Positions 26,354 to 34,102 of a stretch of 64,000 nt of DNA are shown here, piece after piece. The translations under genes and the position numbers were made by a program. Each line of letters opens with the position of its first letter. Position 1 is the first letter of the stretch. The DNA is from CBDFHJ01 sp965247635 (GTDB lineage Bacteria; Chloroflexota; Dehalococcoidia; Lucifugimonadales; Australimonadaceae): NCBI GenBank assembly GCA_965247635.1, contig CBDFHJ010000009.1, forward strand, positions 434,001 to 498,000, given 5' to 3'. Under the pieces are notes generated by a model. The model had not been told where the DNA came from, made no database searches, and was given only the letters and a program-made list of their open reading frames with translations.

Positions 26354-28225
26354 ATGCCCGTGATGCGGACGTTGTCTCTCCTAATCGCCCTGCTGGCGCT
26401 GGTGGGCTGTGCCCAGCAACCGGCATCAGCCACGCCGTCGCCGACCTCAACCACTGAGCCGGACCTCCCTACCCCTTCCGCTACCATCCGAGCCAGCCAT
26501 CCACTCTCCGAGGTCCTAGACGGGCCTGTCCGCGACCCTTTCGACCTGGCGAGACGCTATCGCGATGTCCATGCTGACCCGCTTCCCGATACCCGTCTGT
26601 TTCCCGACGAGACGGTAGGCACTGAGCGCGCCTTTTGGGTATTTGTCGCGAACGGGCCCGAAGTCCGAAGTGCCCAGGCCAAGCTTCTGCACGTGAGCGC
26701 CCACGCCCTCTGGTACGTCGAGTCCGGCGTAGCCGTCTCCCAGGAGGCCCTGGAGCTGACAGCACGGACGTTTGACGAGACGCTGTTCCCGTACGTGCGG
26801 GATACGTTCGGCCTGGGAAAAGGCCCAGAGGGACGTATCACCATCTTGCACGCCAAACTGTCGAAGCTGGCGGGCTACTTCGGCGGCGCCGACCAGCTCC
26901 CTTCGTCGGTGGACCCGCTCAGCAACGAGCGGACCATGCTGTACCTCAGCACGAGCCTGGAGGTCGGCTCACCCGCGTACCTGAGCACCCTGACCCACGA
27001 GCTGCAACACCTGGTCCACTATCCGATAGACCGGAACGAAGCGACGTGGGTTGAGGAGGGCCTTTCCGAGCTGGCGGCCCGGGGGCGTGGTTATCCAGGC
27101 CTCCCCGTAAGTCGATATCTCAGTAGGCCTGGGACTTCGGTCACCCGATGGCTGATAGACCCCGGGCGTCAGCTTCCTCACTATGCCGGGGCCTCGCTGT
27201 TCATGTCCTACCTGGCTGGCCGCACCGGCGGACTCGCCTCCATCGGACAGCTCGTGGAAGCGCCCGCCAACGGGGCCCGGGGAGTCCAGCAGTACCTCGA
27301 CACGCTAGCCCCAGGAGTTGAGATGGAGGAGCTATTCGCCGATTGGGCGGTGGCCAATTATGTAGGGGCCAGTCAGGGGCCGTATGGATACCCAGGGCTA
27401 CCTGGCCTTCTTCAGATAGTCCAGCGGACTATCAAGCCAGGCACCACCGATACGGCGGTTAACCAGTACGGAGCGTGGTACGCGGCGGTTGACGCCGTCT
27501 CGCCCCTGGAGTTCTCTTTTACCGGCGCAATCGCTACCCGGCTGCTGCCCCTGGCGCCTCCCAGCGGGTCGTACTGCTGGTGGAGCAACCGTGGCAACGA
27601 GATGGACAGCACGCTAACACGGCCGCTGGACCTCACCGGCGTGGAGTCGGCCACCCTCCAGTTCCAGCAGTGGCACGCTATAGAGGAGGGGTACGATTAC
27701 GGATACGTGGCGGTGTCCACCGATGGGGGAGCCACATGGGCACCACAGGAGGGCCTGCGGACCACGCCACACTCCCCGGACAGCCAGGCTTTCGGCCCAG
27801 GGTATACCGGGCGCTCCGAAGGTTGGGTGGAGGAGCGCACCGACCTAACACCCTACGCCGGGATGGAGGTGCTGCTGCGGTTCGAGTATGTGACCGACGA
27901 TTCGACCAGCGGCGACGGCTGGTGCGTGGACGACATTTCGGTGGCGGAGGTGGGCTTCTTCGACGACGCAGAGTCGGAGGGCGATTGGACCGTGTCGGGC
28001 TTTGTACGGGCGCCCGTCGAAGGCGTGGCGCAGCGCTTTGCGCTACGGTTGGTGCACGAGCAAGACGATGACGTCACGGTGGAGGAGGTCGACCTCGACG
28101 CCGATAATCACGCCACCTTCACGGTCGCCGGACCCGCGGTGTTGGTAGTGACGGCCACGGCACCCAAGACCAGCCAGCCGGCGCGCTTCACCATCGAAGC
28201 ACGAGCTTTGATCGCCGACGATTAG
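26354..28225 (+). CDS. Lipoprotein with gluzincin-type metalloprotease motif and immune-inhibitor-A-like C-terminal domain
   Basis: A 623-residue exported lipoprotein: signal peptide with lipobox LVGC (Cys19), then a Thr/Pro-rich linker to about residue 45. The catalytic region has HELQH (215-219) followed by EATWVEEGLSE, whose Glu near 235 would be the third zinc ligand. This fits an MA-clan peptidase. Residues about 400-535 hold a beta-rich domain with STDGGATW and GWCVDDISV, as found in immune inhibitor A (M6-type) proteins. An extracellular protease role is likely, but substrates are unknown. The ATG at 26354 has AGGTGG upstream. Confidence 0.85.
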   Translation: MPVMRTLSLLIALLALVGCAQQPASATPSPTSTTEPDLPTPSATIRASHPLSEVLDGPVRDPFDLARRYRDVHADPLPDTRLFPDETVGTERAFWVFVANGPEVRSAQAKLLHVSAHALWYVESGVAVSQEALELTARTFDETLFPYVRDTFGLGKGPEGRITILHAKLSKLAGYFGGADQLPSSVDPLSNERTMLYLSTSLEVGSPAYLSTLTHELQHLVHYPIDRNEATWVEEGLSELAARGRGYPGLPVSRYLSRPGTSVTRWLIDPGRQLPHYAGASLFMSYLAGRTGGLASIGQLVEAPANGARGVQQYLDTLAPGVEMEELFADWAVANYVGASQGPYGYPGLPGLLQIVQRTIKPGTTDTAVNQYGAWYAAVDAVSPLEFSFTGAIATRLLPLAPPSGSYCWWSNRGNEMDSTLTRPLDLTGVESATLQFQQWHAIEEGYDYGYVAVSTDGGATWAPQEGLRTTPHSPDSQAFGPGYTGRSEGWVEERTDLTPYAGMEVLLRFEYVTDDSTSGDGWCVDDISVAEVGFFDDAESEGDWTVSGFVRAPVEGVAQRFALRLVHEQDDDVTVEEVDLDADNHATFTVAGPAVLVVTATAPKTSQPARFTIEARALIADD

Positions 28226-28546
28226 CGCCCGTAGCTCCTATGGACCAGAAATGGCTAGTGCTTAGTTCCACCCCGATGGAATCGGGGCCACCCGCCCACC
28301 CGAGAGGTTTCTTCTGGGGAGTACCCCAGTCCCCCGGCACGGGGGCTCTGCCCCCTTGCAACCCCGGGGGGAAGCCCTTGTGCTGGCCGAAGCAGCGATG
28401 CGGGGTGGGCTGGGTGGGAACAACTACCTGGCGTTGGCTAGCCCACAACGTCTAGTTACTGGGGTCTGGGGGCGCGGCGAGCTGCCCCCAGCTCATCCAG
28501 ATGTAGAGAGATTTGTGCAACGAAGCACGAGGCGAAGAGGGTAGGC
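28226..28546. other. Gene-free 321-bp intergenic stretch with GC-rich inverted repeats
   Basis: I see no convincing gene. The stretch includes CCCCCGGCACGGGGG (28331-28345) followed by CTCTGCCCCC, which could act as a terminator stem between the two convergent genes. It also has a partial ATGGAATCGG repeat (28275) shared with 841 and 30007. A 71-codon open frame at 28240-28455 has no ribosome-binding site or homology. Confidence 0.55.
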
Positions 28547-29422
28547 TCAGCGCGATCGGCGGCGAGCAGCACCCGCCTGGGCCGTTGAATCGCCCTGCAG
28601 CGTGCCCTTCAGCTTGGTAAGAGCGTTGCGCTGAAGACGGGAGACGTGCATCTGGGAGACACCCAACCGCTGGGCAATTGTGCTCTGGGAGAGCCCGGCG
28701 TAGAACTTCAGCGAAATGATGGCCTTCTCGCGCTGGCTCAGGCAAGAGATGCAGTGGGCCAGGTCTAGCTTATCGACGAGGCCTATGAGCTCGGGGGCCT
28801 CGCGGCCCAGGTGGTTCAGGAGTGCAGACGGCTCTGTGTTTCCGTCTTTGTCGTACTCCGCCTCCAAGGAGAGGGGCCTCCCCAAGTTGGCCACTTCAAA
28901 GGTGTCAAAGACCTCCTCCTGCGAGAACCCGGTGGCCTCCACGATCTCACCGATCGTGGGGCTCCGGCCCAGCTGTTGGCGGAGAACTTCGACGTTTCGC
29001 TGGACCTCTCGCTTTTGCGTCTGGAGCTTCCGGGGCAGCTTCACGGCCCAACCGTGGTCACGAAAGTAGTTCTTGACCTCTCCCACGATGAAGGGGATGG
29101 CGAAAGCCATGAATTTAACCCCCCGGCTAGGGTCATATTTCTTGGAGGCTCTCACCAGTCCAATGATTCCCACCTGGACGAGGTCCTCGAACGGCTCACC
29201 GGAGTGACGGAACCGTCCGCATAGCCTGTGGACCAGGGGCAAGTGGTCCTCGACCAGGTGGTCCCTGGCCGTGGCGCCGTTGGGCCCCGGTGGCGTCTCT
29301 AGGACCTGGGTCCCGGGTGGATTTTGCGTCTCAGCGCTCAACTTCCCACTCCCTGTCGCTTGGTGGATTCCCCAGACAAGAACAACGGGCCCCGATACTT
29401 GCAGGATGTGCCTTAGCCCCAT
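28547..29422 (-). CDS. RNA polymerase sigma factor, SigB/SigF/SigG type
   Basis: A 291-residue group-3 sigma-70 factor. Region 2 shows FEDLVQVGIIGLVRASKKYDPSRGVKF and the -10 recognition helix FMAFAIPFIVGEVKNYFRDHGWAVKLPR. Region 3 has SPTIGEIVEATGFSQEEV. Region 4 has LSQREKAIISLKFYAGLSQSTIAQRLGVSQMHVSRLQRNAL. These match sporulation and general-stress sigma factors controlled by anti-sigma kinases. Its start overlaps the upstream RsbW-like gene by 10 bases, so the two form one operon. The first 40 residues are an unusual hydrophobic extension. Confidence 0.92.
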   Translation of the reverse strand: MGLRHILQVSGPVVLVWGIHQATGSGKLSAETQNPPGTQVLETPPGPNGATARDHLVEDHLPLVHRLCGRFRHSGEPFEDLVQVGIIGLVRASKKYDPSRGVKFMAFAIPFIVGEVKNYFRDHGWAVKLPRKLQTQKREVQRNVEVLRQQLGRSPTIGEIVEATGFSQEEVFDTFEVANLGRPLSLEAEYDKDGNTEPSALLNHLGREAPELIGLVDKLDLAHCISCLSQREKAIISLKFYAGLSQSTIAQRLGVSQMHVSRLQRNALTKLKGTLQGDSTAQAGAARRRSR

Positions 29423-29844
29423 TGGGCACGCCCGAGCGAGGGTCCCGTCGTCGATTTGTACTTGACCATGCCAACCAGGGTTTTATCGACGGACTCGGCC
29501 CTAAACGTCACTTCATCCATGAGGCTCTTCAACAGTTCCAGGCTCTCCTCCTGACCCTTACCATGTAACGACTGCACGAAGTCAGACGGACCGGAAACCA
29601 GGACCTCTAACTTGTTGTCTTCAACCCGAAAGCTCACGACGAAGTTATCCTGTGCCCAAGCCATCCATTCCGGAGAAAGACGCCTTAGCGCCCACTCGAA
29701 CAGTTCTGATACTGCCACCCGAATCTGTAGAATTTCGTCGTAAGTAAACGAGTTGGTCCCGGCAATGACCCCCGCGGTTGCCCGAAGCACATCGAGATGC
29801 CGTAGCTTCAGCGGCAATCGCAATTCGAGCAGGTCGTTGGTCAC
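29413..29844 (-). CDS. RsbW/SpoIIAB-like anti-sigma regulatory protein, degenerate ATP site
   Basis: The 143-residue protein aligns in pattern with RsbW-type anti-sigma kinases (GHKL ATPase fold). It has an N-terminal beta strand with LELRLPLKLRHLDVLRATAGVI and a helix DEILQIRVAVSELFEWAL at the N-box position. RsbW has SExxxNA there; here the Asn position is Trp, and no DxGxG box follows. ATP binding is therefore doubtful. Its location immediately upstream of, and overlapping, the sigma gene supports a partner role. The start is a GTG at 29844 after GGAGGAGGGTT. Confidence 0.72.
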   Translation of the reverse strand: MTNDLLELRLPLKLRHLDVLRATAGVIAGTNSFTYDEILQIRVAVSELFEWALRRLSPEWMAWAQDNFVVSFRVEDNKLEVLVSGPSDFVQSLHGKGQEESLELLKSLMDEVTFRAESVDKTLVGMVKYKSTTGPSLGRAQWG

Positions 29845-30462
29845 AACCCTCCTCCTGCTGACGCTCTCGCTCTAAGCCGAACCCTGGGATGCGCATGCGT
29901 CCTCTCAGAACTTCTTCAACCCTCATCCCACCGCTCTAAACCTCTTAAGGGGCCGCGGAAGGACCTCTTCATCGTGCTTCGACCGGGCCGATTTGGCGGA
30001 CTCCGCATGGAATCGGATCTCAGCTCAAACGGAATGAATGTGGCCGTGGCCTACGCGCGCCGCCACTTCGACGGGCTAAGAGCGAACGGCGCGAGCTTGG
30101 TCAGCGCCCCGTGGGCTTCGGCGACGGGGACACCGCATATGGGTCCAGGGCACCGCCCTGGCGCAGGCTTCTCAGCAGCCTGTGAGGCCGTCCCATACCA
30201 TCAGGTCGTAGGGCTGAAGTACGGGGGAGAACGGTGCTTTCCACTGTATCCACCTGCGCTTTTGTGGTGACCCGTGCAAGCCCCCAAGGGCGGTGCATGT
30301 GCGCCACCAAAAGCCCAACCTTTCGCCCTGGCCCACCAGCCCGCCTCTGCTGACCTTGCCCCATGCATAGCTCCAGGCACTTCTTCCGTTTAGGTCCGGA
30401 GGAGGGAGTTGAATGTTACCGACGGCAGGCTGCTGCTCGACGAATATTGGAGAGGGCACGTT
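29845..30462. other. Gene-free 618-bp stretch upstream of the first IS3-type element
   Basis: No convincing gene on either strand. It contains the 23-bp repeat at 29997-30019, which matches 831-853 at 22 of 23 positions. A good ribosome-binding site, GGAGGAGGGAG, at about 30400 is followed by an ATG near 30412. Without the insertion sequence, that frame would read into the gene now starting at 32041. The promoter of the sigma-factor operon should also lie here on the minus strand. Confidence 0.5.
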
Positions 30463-30573
30463 TGTAGACCGTCAGCGATAATGGGACACATATAAGGGTA
30501 GGAAAACCCGAGAGTCGGAGGGTGGTGTGAGCTCCTGAAATGAGGGTAGAGCTACCCACAGAAAGGAGCAGAT

Positions 30574-30981
30574 GTGTCCCAATTAGAAGTAAGCAAAGCA
30601 GAGGCCGCCGAGGAACGAAGCGAGCAGACCAGGTCTTTCGTCCGCACAGTGAAGGCGGCTGCCCGACGTAAGTACACCCCCGAAGAGAAGATCCGAATTG
30701 TTCTGGAGGGCTTCCGCCGCGAGGTCACAGTCAACGACCTGTGCCGGCGGGAGGGGATCAAGCCCCACTCCTACTACTCGTGGACCAAAGAGTTCATGGA
30801 GGCGGGCAAGGAGAGGTTGACCCGTGACTCGGTTCGGGACGCCACTCAGCATGAGGTAGGGCAACTCAAGCGAGAGAACGGGGAACTCAAGGAGCTAGTG
30901 GCCGATCTGTCGCTGGAGGCGTACCGTCTCAAAGAAACGGCCATCCCCATGCCCCAGGACGCCACCGGTACCAGCGGATGA
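30574..30981 (+). CDS. IS3-type transposase OrfA, copy 1
   Basis: The 135-residue DNA-binding subunit. RRKYTPEEKIRIVLEG and VNDLCRREGIKPHSYYSW form the HTH_Tnp_1-type helix-turn-helix. The C-terminal half has a leucine-zipper-like heptad stretch (VGQLKRENGELKELVADL) expected for OrfA dimerisation. The start is a GTG at 30574 after AAAGGAG; the overlapping ATG at 30571 hits a stop after four codons. Its stop overlaps the orfB start as ATGA. Confidence 0.92.
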   Translation: MSQLEVSKAEAAEERSEQTRSFVRTVKAAARRKYTPEEKIRIVLEGFRREVTVNDLCRREGIKPHSYYSWTKEFMEAGKERLTRDSVRDATQHEVGQLKRENGELKELVADLSLEAYRLKETAIPMPQDATGTSG

Positions 30982-31964
30982 GCGCCCCGGAGAAGGCAGA
31001 GGTAGTTACCAAAGTATCCTCGTCTCCCCTCCCCAAGCGAAAGGTCCTCAGAGAGCTGGGCATCCCTAAGAGCACCTACTACCGGTGGCTCAGACGCCAA
31101 GACCAACAAGGACTTGAGGACCGACCAGGAGGCGATCAGCCACCATGGAACCGTCTTACTATTCAGGAAGAACGCTCAGTCCTGTTATCAGCCAGGGAGA
31201 TGCCAGAGCTGAGCTGCCGTCAGCTGGCCGCGGGGATCACCGACAACCAGGGCTTCTCAGTCTCAGAGTCCAGCGTCTACCGTATCCTGGGCAGGGAGGG
31301 CCTAGTGAAGAGGCCTGAGATGCGGTTGGCCGCGGGGAAGGAGTACCACCTCAAGACCACAGGACCTCACCAGATGTGGGCCACCGATGCCTCATACTTC
31401 AGGGTGGTTGGGTGGGGCTACTACTACCTGGTCACCGTTATGGACGACTACTCCCGCTTCATCCTGGCTCACAGGCTTCAGCAAGATATGACGGCCGACT
31501 CCTTCATCGAGGTGGTCCAGGATGCTGTGGACACGACCAGCATGGACCAAGTTCCAGTCACAGACCGCACCAGGCTGCTGAGTGACAACGGTCCAGGCTA
31601 TGTCTCAAGAGCATTCAGGGACTACCTGGGGATGGTTGGCATCAAGCACATCCTAGCAACTCCTTTCCACCCTCAGACCAACGGGAAGCTGGAGCGCTAC
31701 CACCAGACCATCAAACGGGACGTCAACCAGGTGCCTTATGAGTTGCCCGCCGACCTTGAGGCTGCTATCGCGGCCTTCGTCAGCTACTACAACTACCGGC
31801 GCTATCACAAGGCTCTGGGCAACGTGACACCATCAGACGTGCTCAAGGGAAGACGGCAAGAGATCCTACAACACAGGAAGGAGGTGAAGGCTCAAACCAC
31901 CGAACGGCGACGACGCTACAACAGGGCCCTCAGGGAGCTCGCCAGACCTCCATCCAGCCCCTGA
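30978..31964 (+). CDS. IS3-type transposase OrfB (DDE integrase), copy 1
   Basis: The 328-residue catalytic subunit has an rve integrase core with Asp137 (WATDAS), Asp203 (LLSDNGPG) and Glu239 (NGKLERYH), exactly the DD(35)E spacing of IS3. The N-terminal HTH_21-like region contains IPKSTYYRWLRR. It overlaps orfA by four bases. IS3 members usually use a -1 frameshift, so here coupled reinitiation is the more natural reading. Copies 2 and 3 of this gene stop 17 codons earlier. Confidence 0.93.
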   Translation: MSAPEKAEVVTKVSSSPLPKRKVLRELGIPKSTYYRWLRRQDQQGLEDRPGGDQPPWNRLTIQEERSVLLSAREMPELSCRQLAAGITDNQGFSVSESSVYRILGREGLVKRPEMRLAAGKEYHLKTTGPHQMWATDASYFRVVGWGYYYLVTVMDDYSRFILAHRLQQDMTADSFIEVVQDAVDTTSMDQVPVTDRTRLLSDNGPGYVSRAFRDYLGMVGIKHILATPFHPQTNGKLERYHQTIKRDVNQVPYELPADLEAAIAAFVSYYNYRRYHKALGNVTPSDVLKGRRQEILQHRKEVKAQTTERRRRYNRALRELARPPSSP

Positions 31965-32040
31965 TCTCTCGGCTCCCAATGTGTCCCACTTTTGCTGGTT
32001 GCTAACACGCACGTTCACTCGTAGCTTGGGAGGGAGACAC

Positions 32041-32508
32041 ATGAACAAAGCGTTAGACGCTGTAGCCAGGGAGATAAGCAATGGTCTAGCCCTGGAGATA
32101 TCGAGTCACCCAGACGGGGAGAAGGTCTCCGCGGCAACGATCGTCGGCCTGCTGCTTCAGCATCTTGACGGAGCCGTAGTGCGACGGCTCTTCGAGGCGA
32201 ACTCTCCGACTTTGTCGAGAGTCTCGATGAGTCCCGACTTGTCGGGACATCATCGGACGGGACGAGGCGTATCCGAGGAGGAACGCGGCCTGGAGGAGCG
32301 GCTGGAACGGGTGGAGCAGAAGCTCGAGCGGCTAGCGATCCGCGCTCAGGCTGGCGCCGAGGAGGCGAAGGCCAGCGGAGAGAGCACGTTTCCCAACCTG
32401 AAGTACGCAAAACCGAAGTATAAGAATATGGAGTCGGTACTGAAGTACGTGGAGGGTGAGGAGGAGAAGGGAGGCGTGAAGCTGGTCATCATGAACTTCA
32501 ACGACTAG
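32041..32508 (+). CDS. Hypothetical protein with coiled coil
   Basis: I do not recognise this 155-residue protein. It has a helical N-terminus (NKALDAVAREISNGLALEI), a coiled-coil segment around residues 83-105 (EERLERVEQKLERLAIRA), and a basic-to-acidic C-terminus. The ATG at 32041 has GGGAGGGAG upstream. The frame is open back into the end of the insertion sequence. At residues about 64-70 the coding sequence contains the palindrome at 32231-32248. The insertion sequence lies directly upstream and has separated the gene from its original promoter region. Confidence 0.6.
   Translation: MNKALDAVAREISNGLALEISSHPDGEKVSAATIVGLLLQHLDGAVVRRLFEANSPTLSRVSMSPDLSGHHRTGRGVSEEERGLEERLERVEQKLERLAIRAQAGAEEAKASGESTFPNLKYAKPKYKNMESVLKYVEGEEEKGGVKLVIMNFND
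32231..32248. repeat. Short palindrome GTCCCGAC-TT-GTCGGGAC inside a coding region
   Basis: Perfect eight-base arms with a two-base loop, encoding part of SPDLSGHH in the 32041 gene. It resembles the intergenic palindrome at 26127-26142, which suggests a dispersed repeat that can insert in frame. Confidence 0.6.
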
Positions 32509-32527
32509 CGCTTAGTCCACAAAGTTC

Positions 32528-32603
32528 CTGTCATTCTGAGACTGCCTGTGGCGGTCGCAGAATCTCTCACCCGAGAGACCCTTCACTACGCTCAGGGTGA
32601 CAA
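32528..32603 (-). repeat. MITE-like palindromic intergenic element, copy 2
   Basis: It starts CTGTCATTCTGAG and ends CTCAGGGTGACA. The right part, ACCCTTCACTACGCTCAGGG, is the reverse complement, with two changes, of the left part of the element at 870-942. It fills the gap between two convergent genes. Confidence 0.65.
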
Positions 32604-32688
32604 AGATGTGAAACGTATTTTCCGGACTGACCTGCGAGCGTGCCCCAATGAGTGGACTAGCCTCTCGTCTTGGAGAGATGCCAAGTCA

Positions 32689-33510
32689 CTACTCCTCGGC
32701 AAAGTCCTCAGCCGGCAGCAGACCCACCGCCTTCAAGTAGGTGGTGATGGCGTGCACCCGGGCATGCCTCGAATCGGTGTCGGCCCCAAGTTTGTTGTAG
32801 ATGCCGTTGATGTGCCGCTCGATGGTCTTCTGCTCGATGCACAGTACGTCGCCGATGGTCCTATTGTTATACCCCTTGGCCATCCAGCCGAGCACCTCCA
32901 TCTCCCGGGGGGAGAGGTCTTTCAGGAAGCTCTGCTTGCGGTCCATGGAGGTGATCAGTCCCTCCATGACAATCGGGTCCAGAATGACGCGGCCCTCAGC
33001 CACCGACAAGACCACTTGCGTTAGTTGGTCAACGGTATCGATGGTGTGCTTCAGCAGGTACGCGCAACCCACCGCGGCGCCTCGAGAAAACTCCCGCAAC
33101 GCCTTGATGCCCCGCACGTCGTAGTAGGCGGAGAGCACGGCGATAGCCACATCCGGGTTGCTCCCACGTACTCGGTTAAGCTTTTCCACGGTTGCCTCCT
33201 GGAGGATCTTGAACCCCAGGAGCATCACAGTGGGGTGCAGTGCTGCATCTACCGCTATCAGGTCCTCAGCGCTTGTGTCAGCGGAAGCCCCCAACACGTC
33301 AAATCGAGGGTGGGAGGAGAAGAAGGCCTTGTAAGCCTCCCGCAATATCTGCTGCTCCTCCGCGATGTACAACCTAAGCGGGGCTTCGGTCATCGAGCTA
33401 GACGGCGTCTGCTCCTGGCCCAGCGCGTACGGAAGGTCCCCGTTTCCAGTTCGAGGCAACCGGTAGTTCTCGCCAAAGTAGCGGCTGGACCGGCCGGATG
33501 AGCTGCTCAT
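32689..33510 (-). CDS. LuxR-type response regulator with degenerate receiver domain
   Basis: The C-terminus (about residues 200-265) is a LuxR/NarL helix-turn-helix: LSPREMEVLGWMAKGYNNRTIGDVLCIEQKTIERHINGIYNKLG. The N-terminal half has a receiver-like pattern starting LRLYIAEEQQILREAYKAFF. The usual acidic pair is EE, and the phosphoacceptor position in VMLLGFKIL is Gly instead of Asp; the conserved Lys (YLLKH) remains. Phosphorylation is therefore unlikely and another signal is implied. I use the ATG at 33510 (273 residues); an ATG at 33552 would add 14. No kinase is adjacent. Confidence 0.82.
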   Translation of the reverse strand: MSSSSGRSSRYFGENYRLPRTGNGDLPYALGQEQTPSSSMTEAPLRLYIAEEQQILREAYKAFFSSHPRFDVLGASADTSAEDLIAVDAALHPTVMLLGFKILQEATVEKLNRVRGSNPDVAIAVLSAYYDVRGIKALREFSRGAAVGCAYLLKHTIDTVDQLTQVVLSVAEGRVILDPIVMEGLITSMDRKQSFLKDLSPREMEVLGWMAKGYNNRTIGDVLCIEQKTIERHINGIYNKLGADTDSRHARVHAITTYLKAVGLLPAEDFAEE

Positions 33511-33610
33511 GCATACACCCTTCGCGCTGTGGTATCCGAAACAGAATCGCACGGGCCACAGACCGTTGCATCAGGGGAAAGGCCCCCTTAGGAGCGGAGA
33601 CAGCACCAAT

Positions 33611-34102
33611 GAGGTTACGTCAATAGGTGTGTAAACGACATCAGGCGGCGACCTTCTCAGCCGTTGATTCAATGGCGATTCCATCCGCATACTGTGCACC
33701 GAGATAGACGTCTTCGATCAACTCAGGGGCCTTCAGACGCCTGAAGCGCTGTTCGGCGACCATCAACATTTTCCAGATCACCGCTATCGCCCGATCGACC
33801 CTCTTGTAGCGCTTGGCGGCATCGGTCCGAAGCCTGAGGGCCGCGAAGGGTGATTCTACCGGGTTCGTCGTGCGAAGGTGCCCCCAGTGCTCCTTTGGGA
33901 AGTCATAGAAGGTGACCATGCGGTCCCAGTCCCGCTCCAAGGCCTCTGAGGCCGCCTCGTAGGAATGGTCGCCGCACCACCTGGTGAACACCGTCCTGAG
34001 CCGCTCAGCCTCTGTCCGAGTCGGCGCGTAGGGGATAGTACGCAGCATGAGCTTGGCCTGGTCCTGTTGTCGCTTTGGAAGCTTGGCGAGCACGTTTACG
34101 AT
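33611..34102 (-). mobile_element. IS256-type element, truncated copy 0 (492 bp)
   Basis: It begins with the terminal repeat GAGGTTACGTCAATAGG and matches the first 490 bp or so of the full element. It then stops abruptly at CACGTTTACGAT, where a complete second copy begins. The missing part does not resume on the far side of copy 1, so this is a deletion scar, not a simple nested insertion. Confidence 0.88.
33641..34102 (-). pseudogene. IS256-type transposase, C-terminal fragment
   Basis: It encodes the last 150 residues of the transposase, including the catalytic Glu in TNPVESPF and the end STAEKVAA. Both catalytic Asp residues are missing. It cannot be active. Confidence 0.88.

Larger units (their letters stand above)
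30463..32007 (+). mobile_element. IS3-type insertion sequence, copy 1 (1,545 bp)
   Basis: The ends are TGTAGACC and GCTAACA. Imperfect terminal inverted repeats of about 29 bp share a TGGGACACAT core. The element has two ORFs in IS3 order, orfA with an HTH and orfB with DD(35)E. GCACGTT occurs directly before the left end and one base after the right end, which looks like a target-site duplication. This is the only copy of the three with a full-length orfB (328 aa) and a visible duplication, so it is probably the youngest or the source copy. Confidence 0.9.

Noticed and set aside
28240..28455. 71-codon open frame between the lipoprotein and sigma-factor genes
   Set aside because: It lies in GC-rich inverted repeats, is proline- and glycine-rich without a domain, and lacks a ribosome-binding site.
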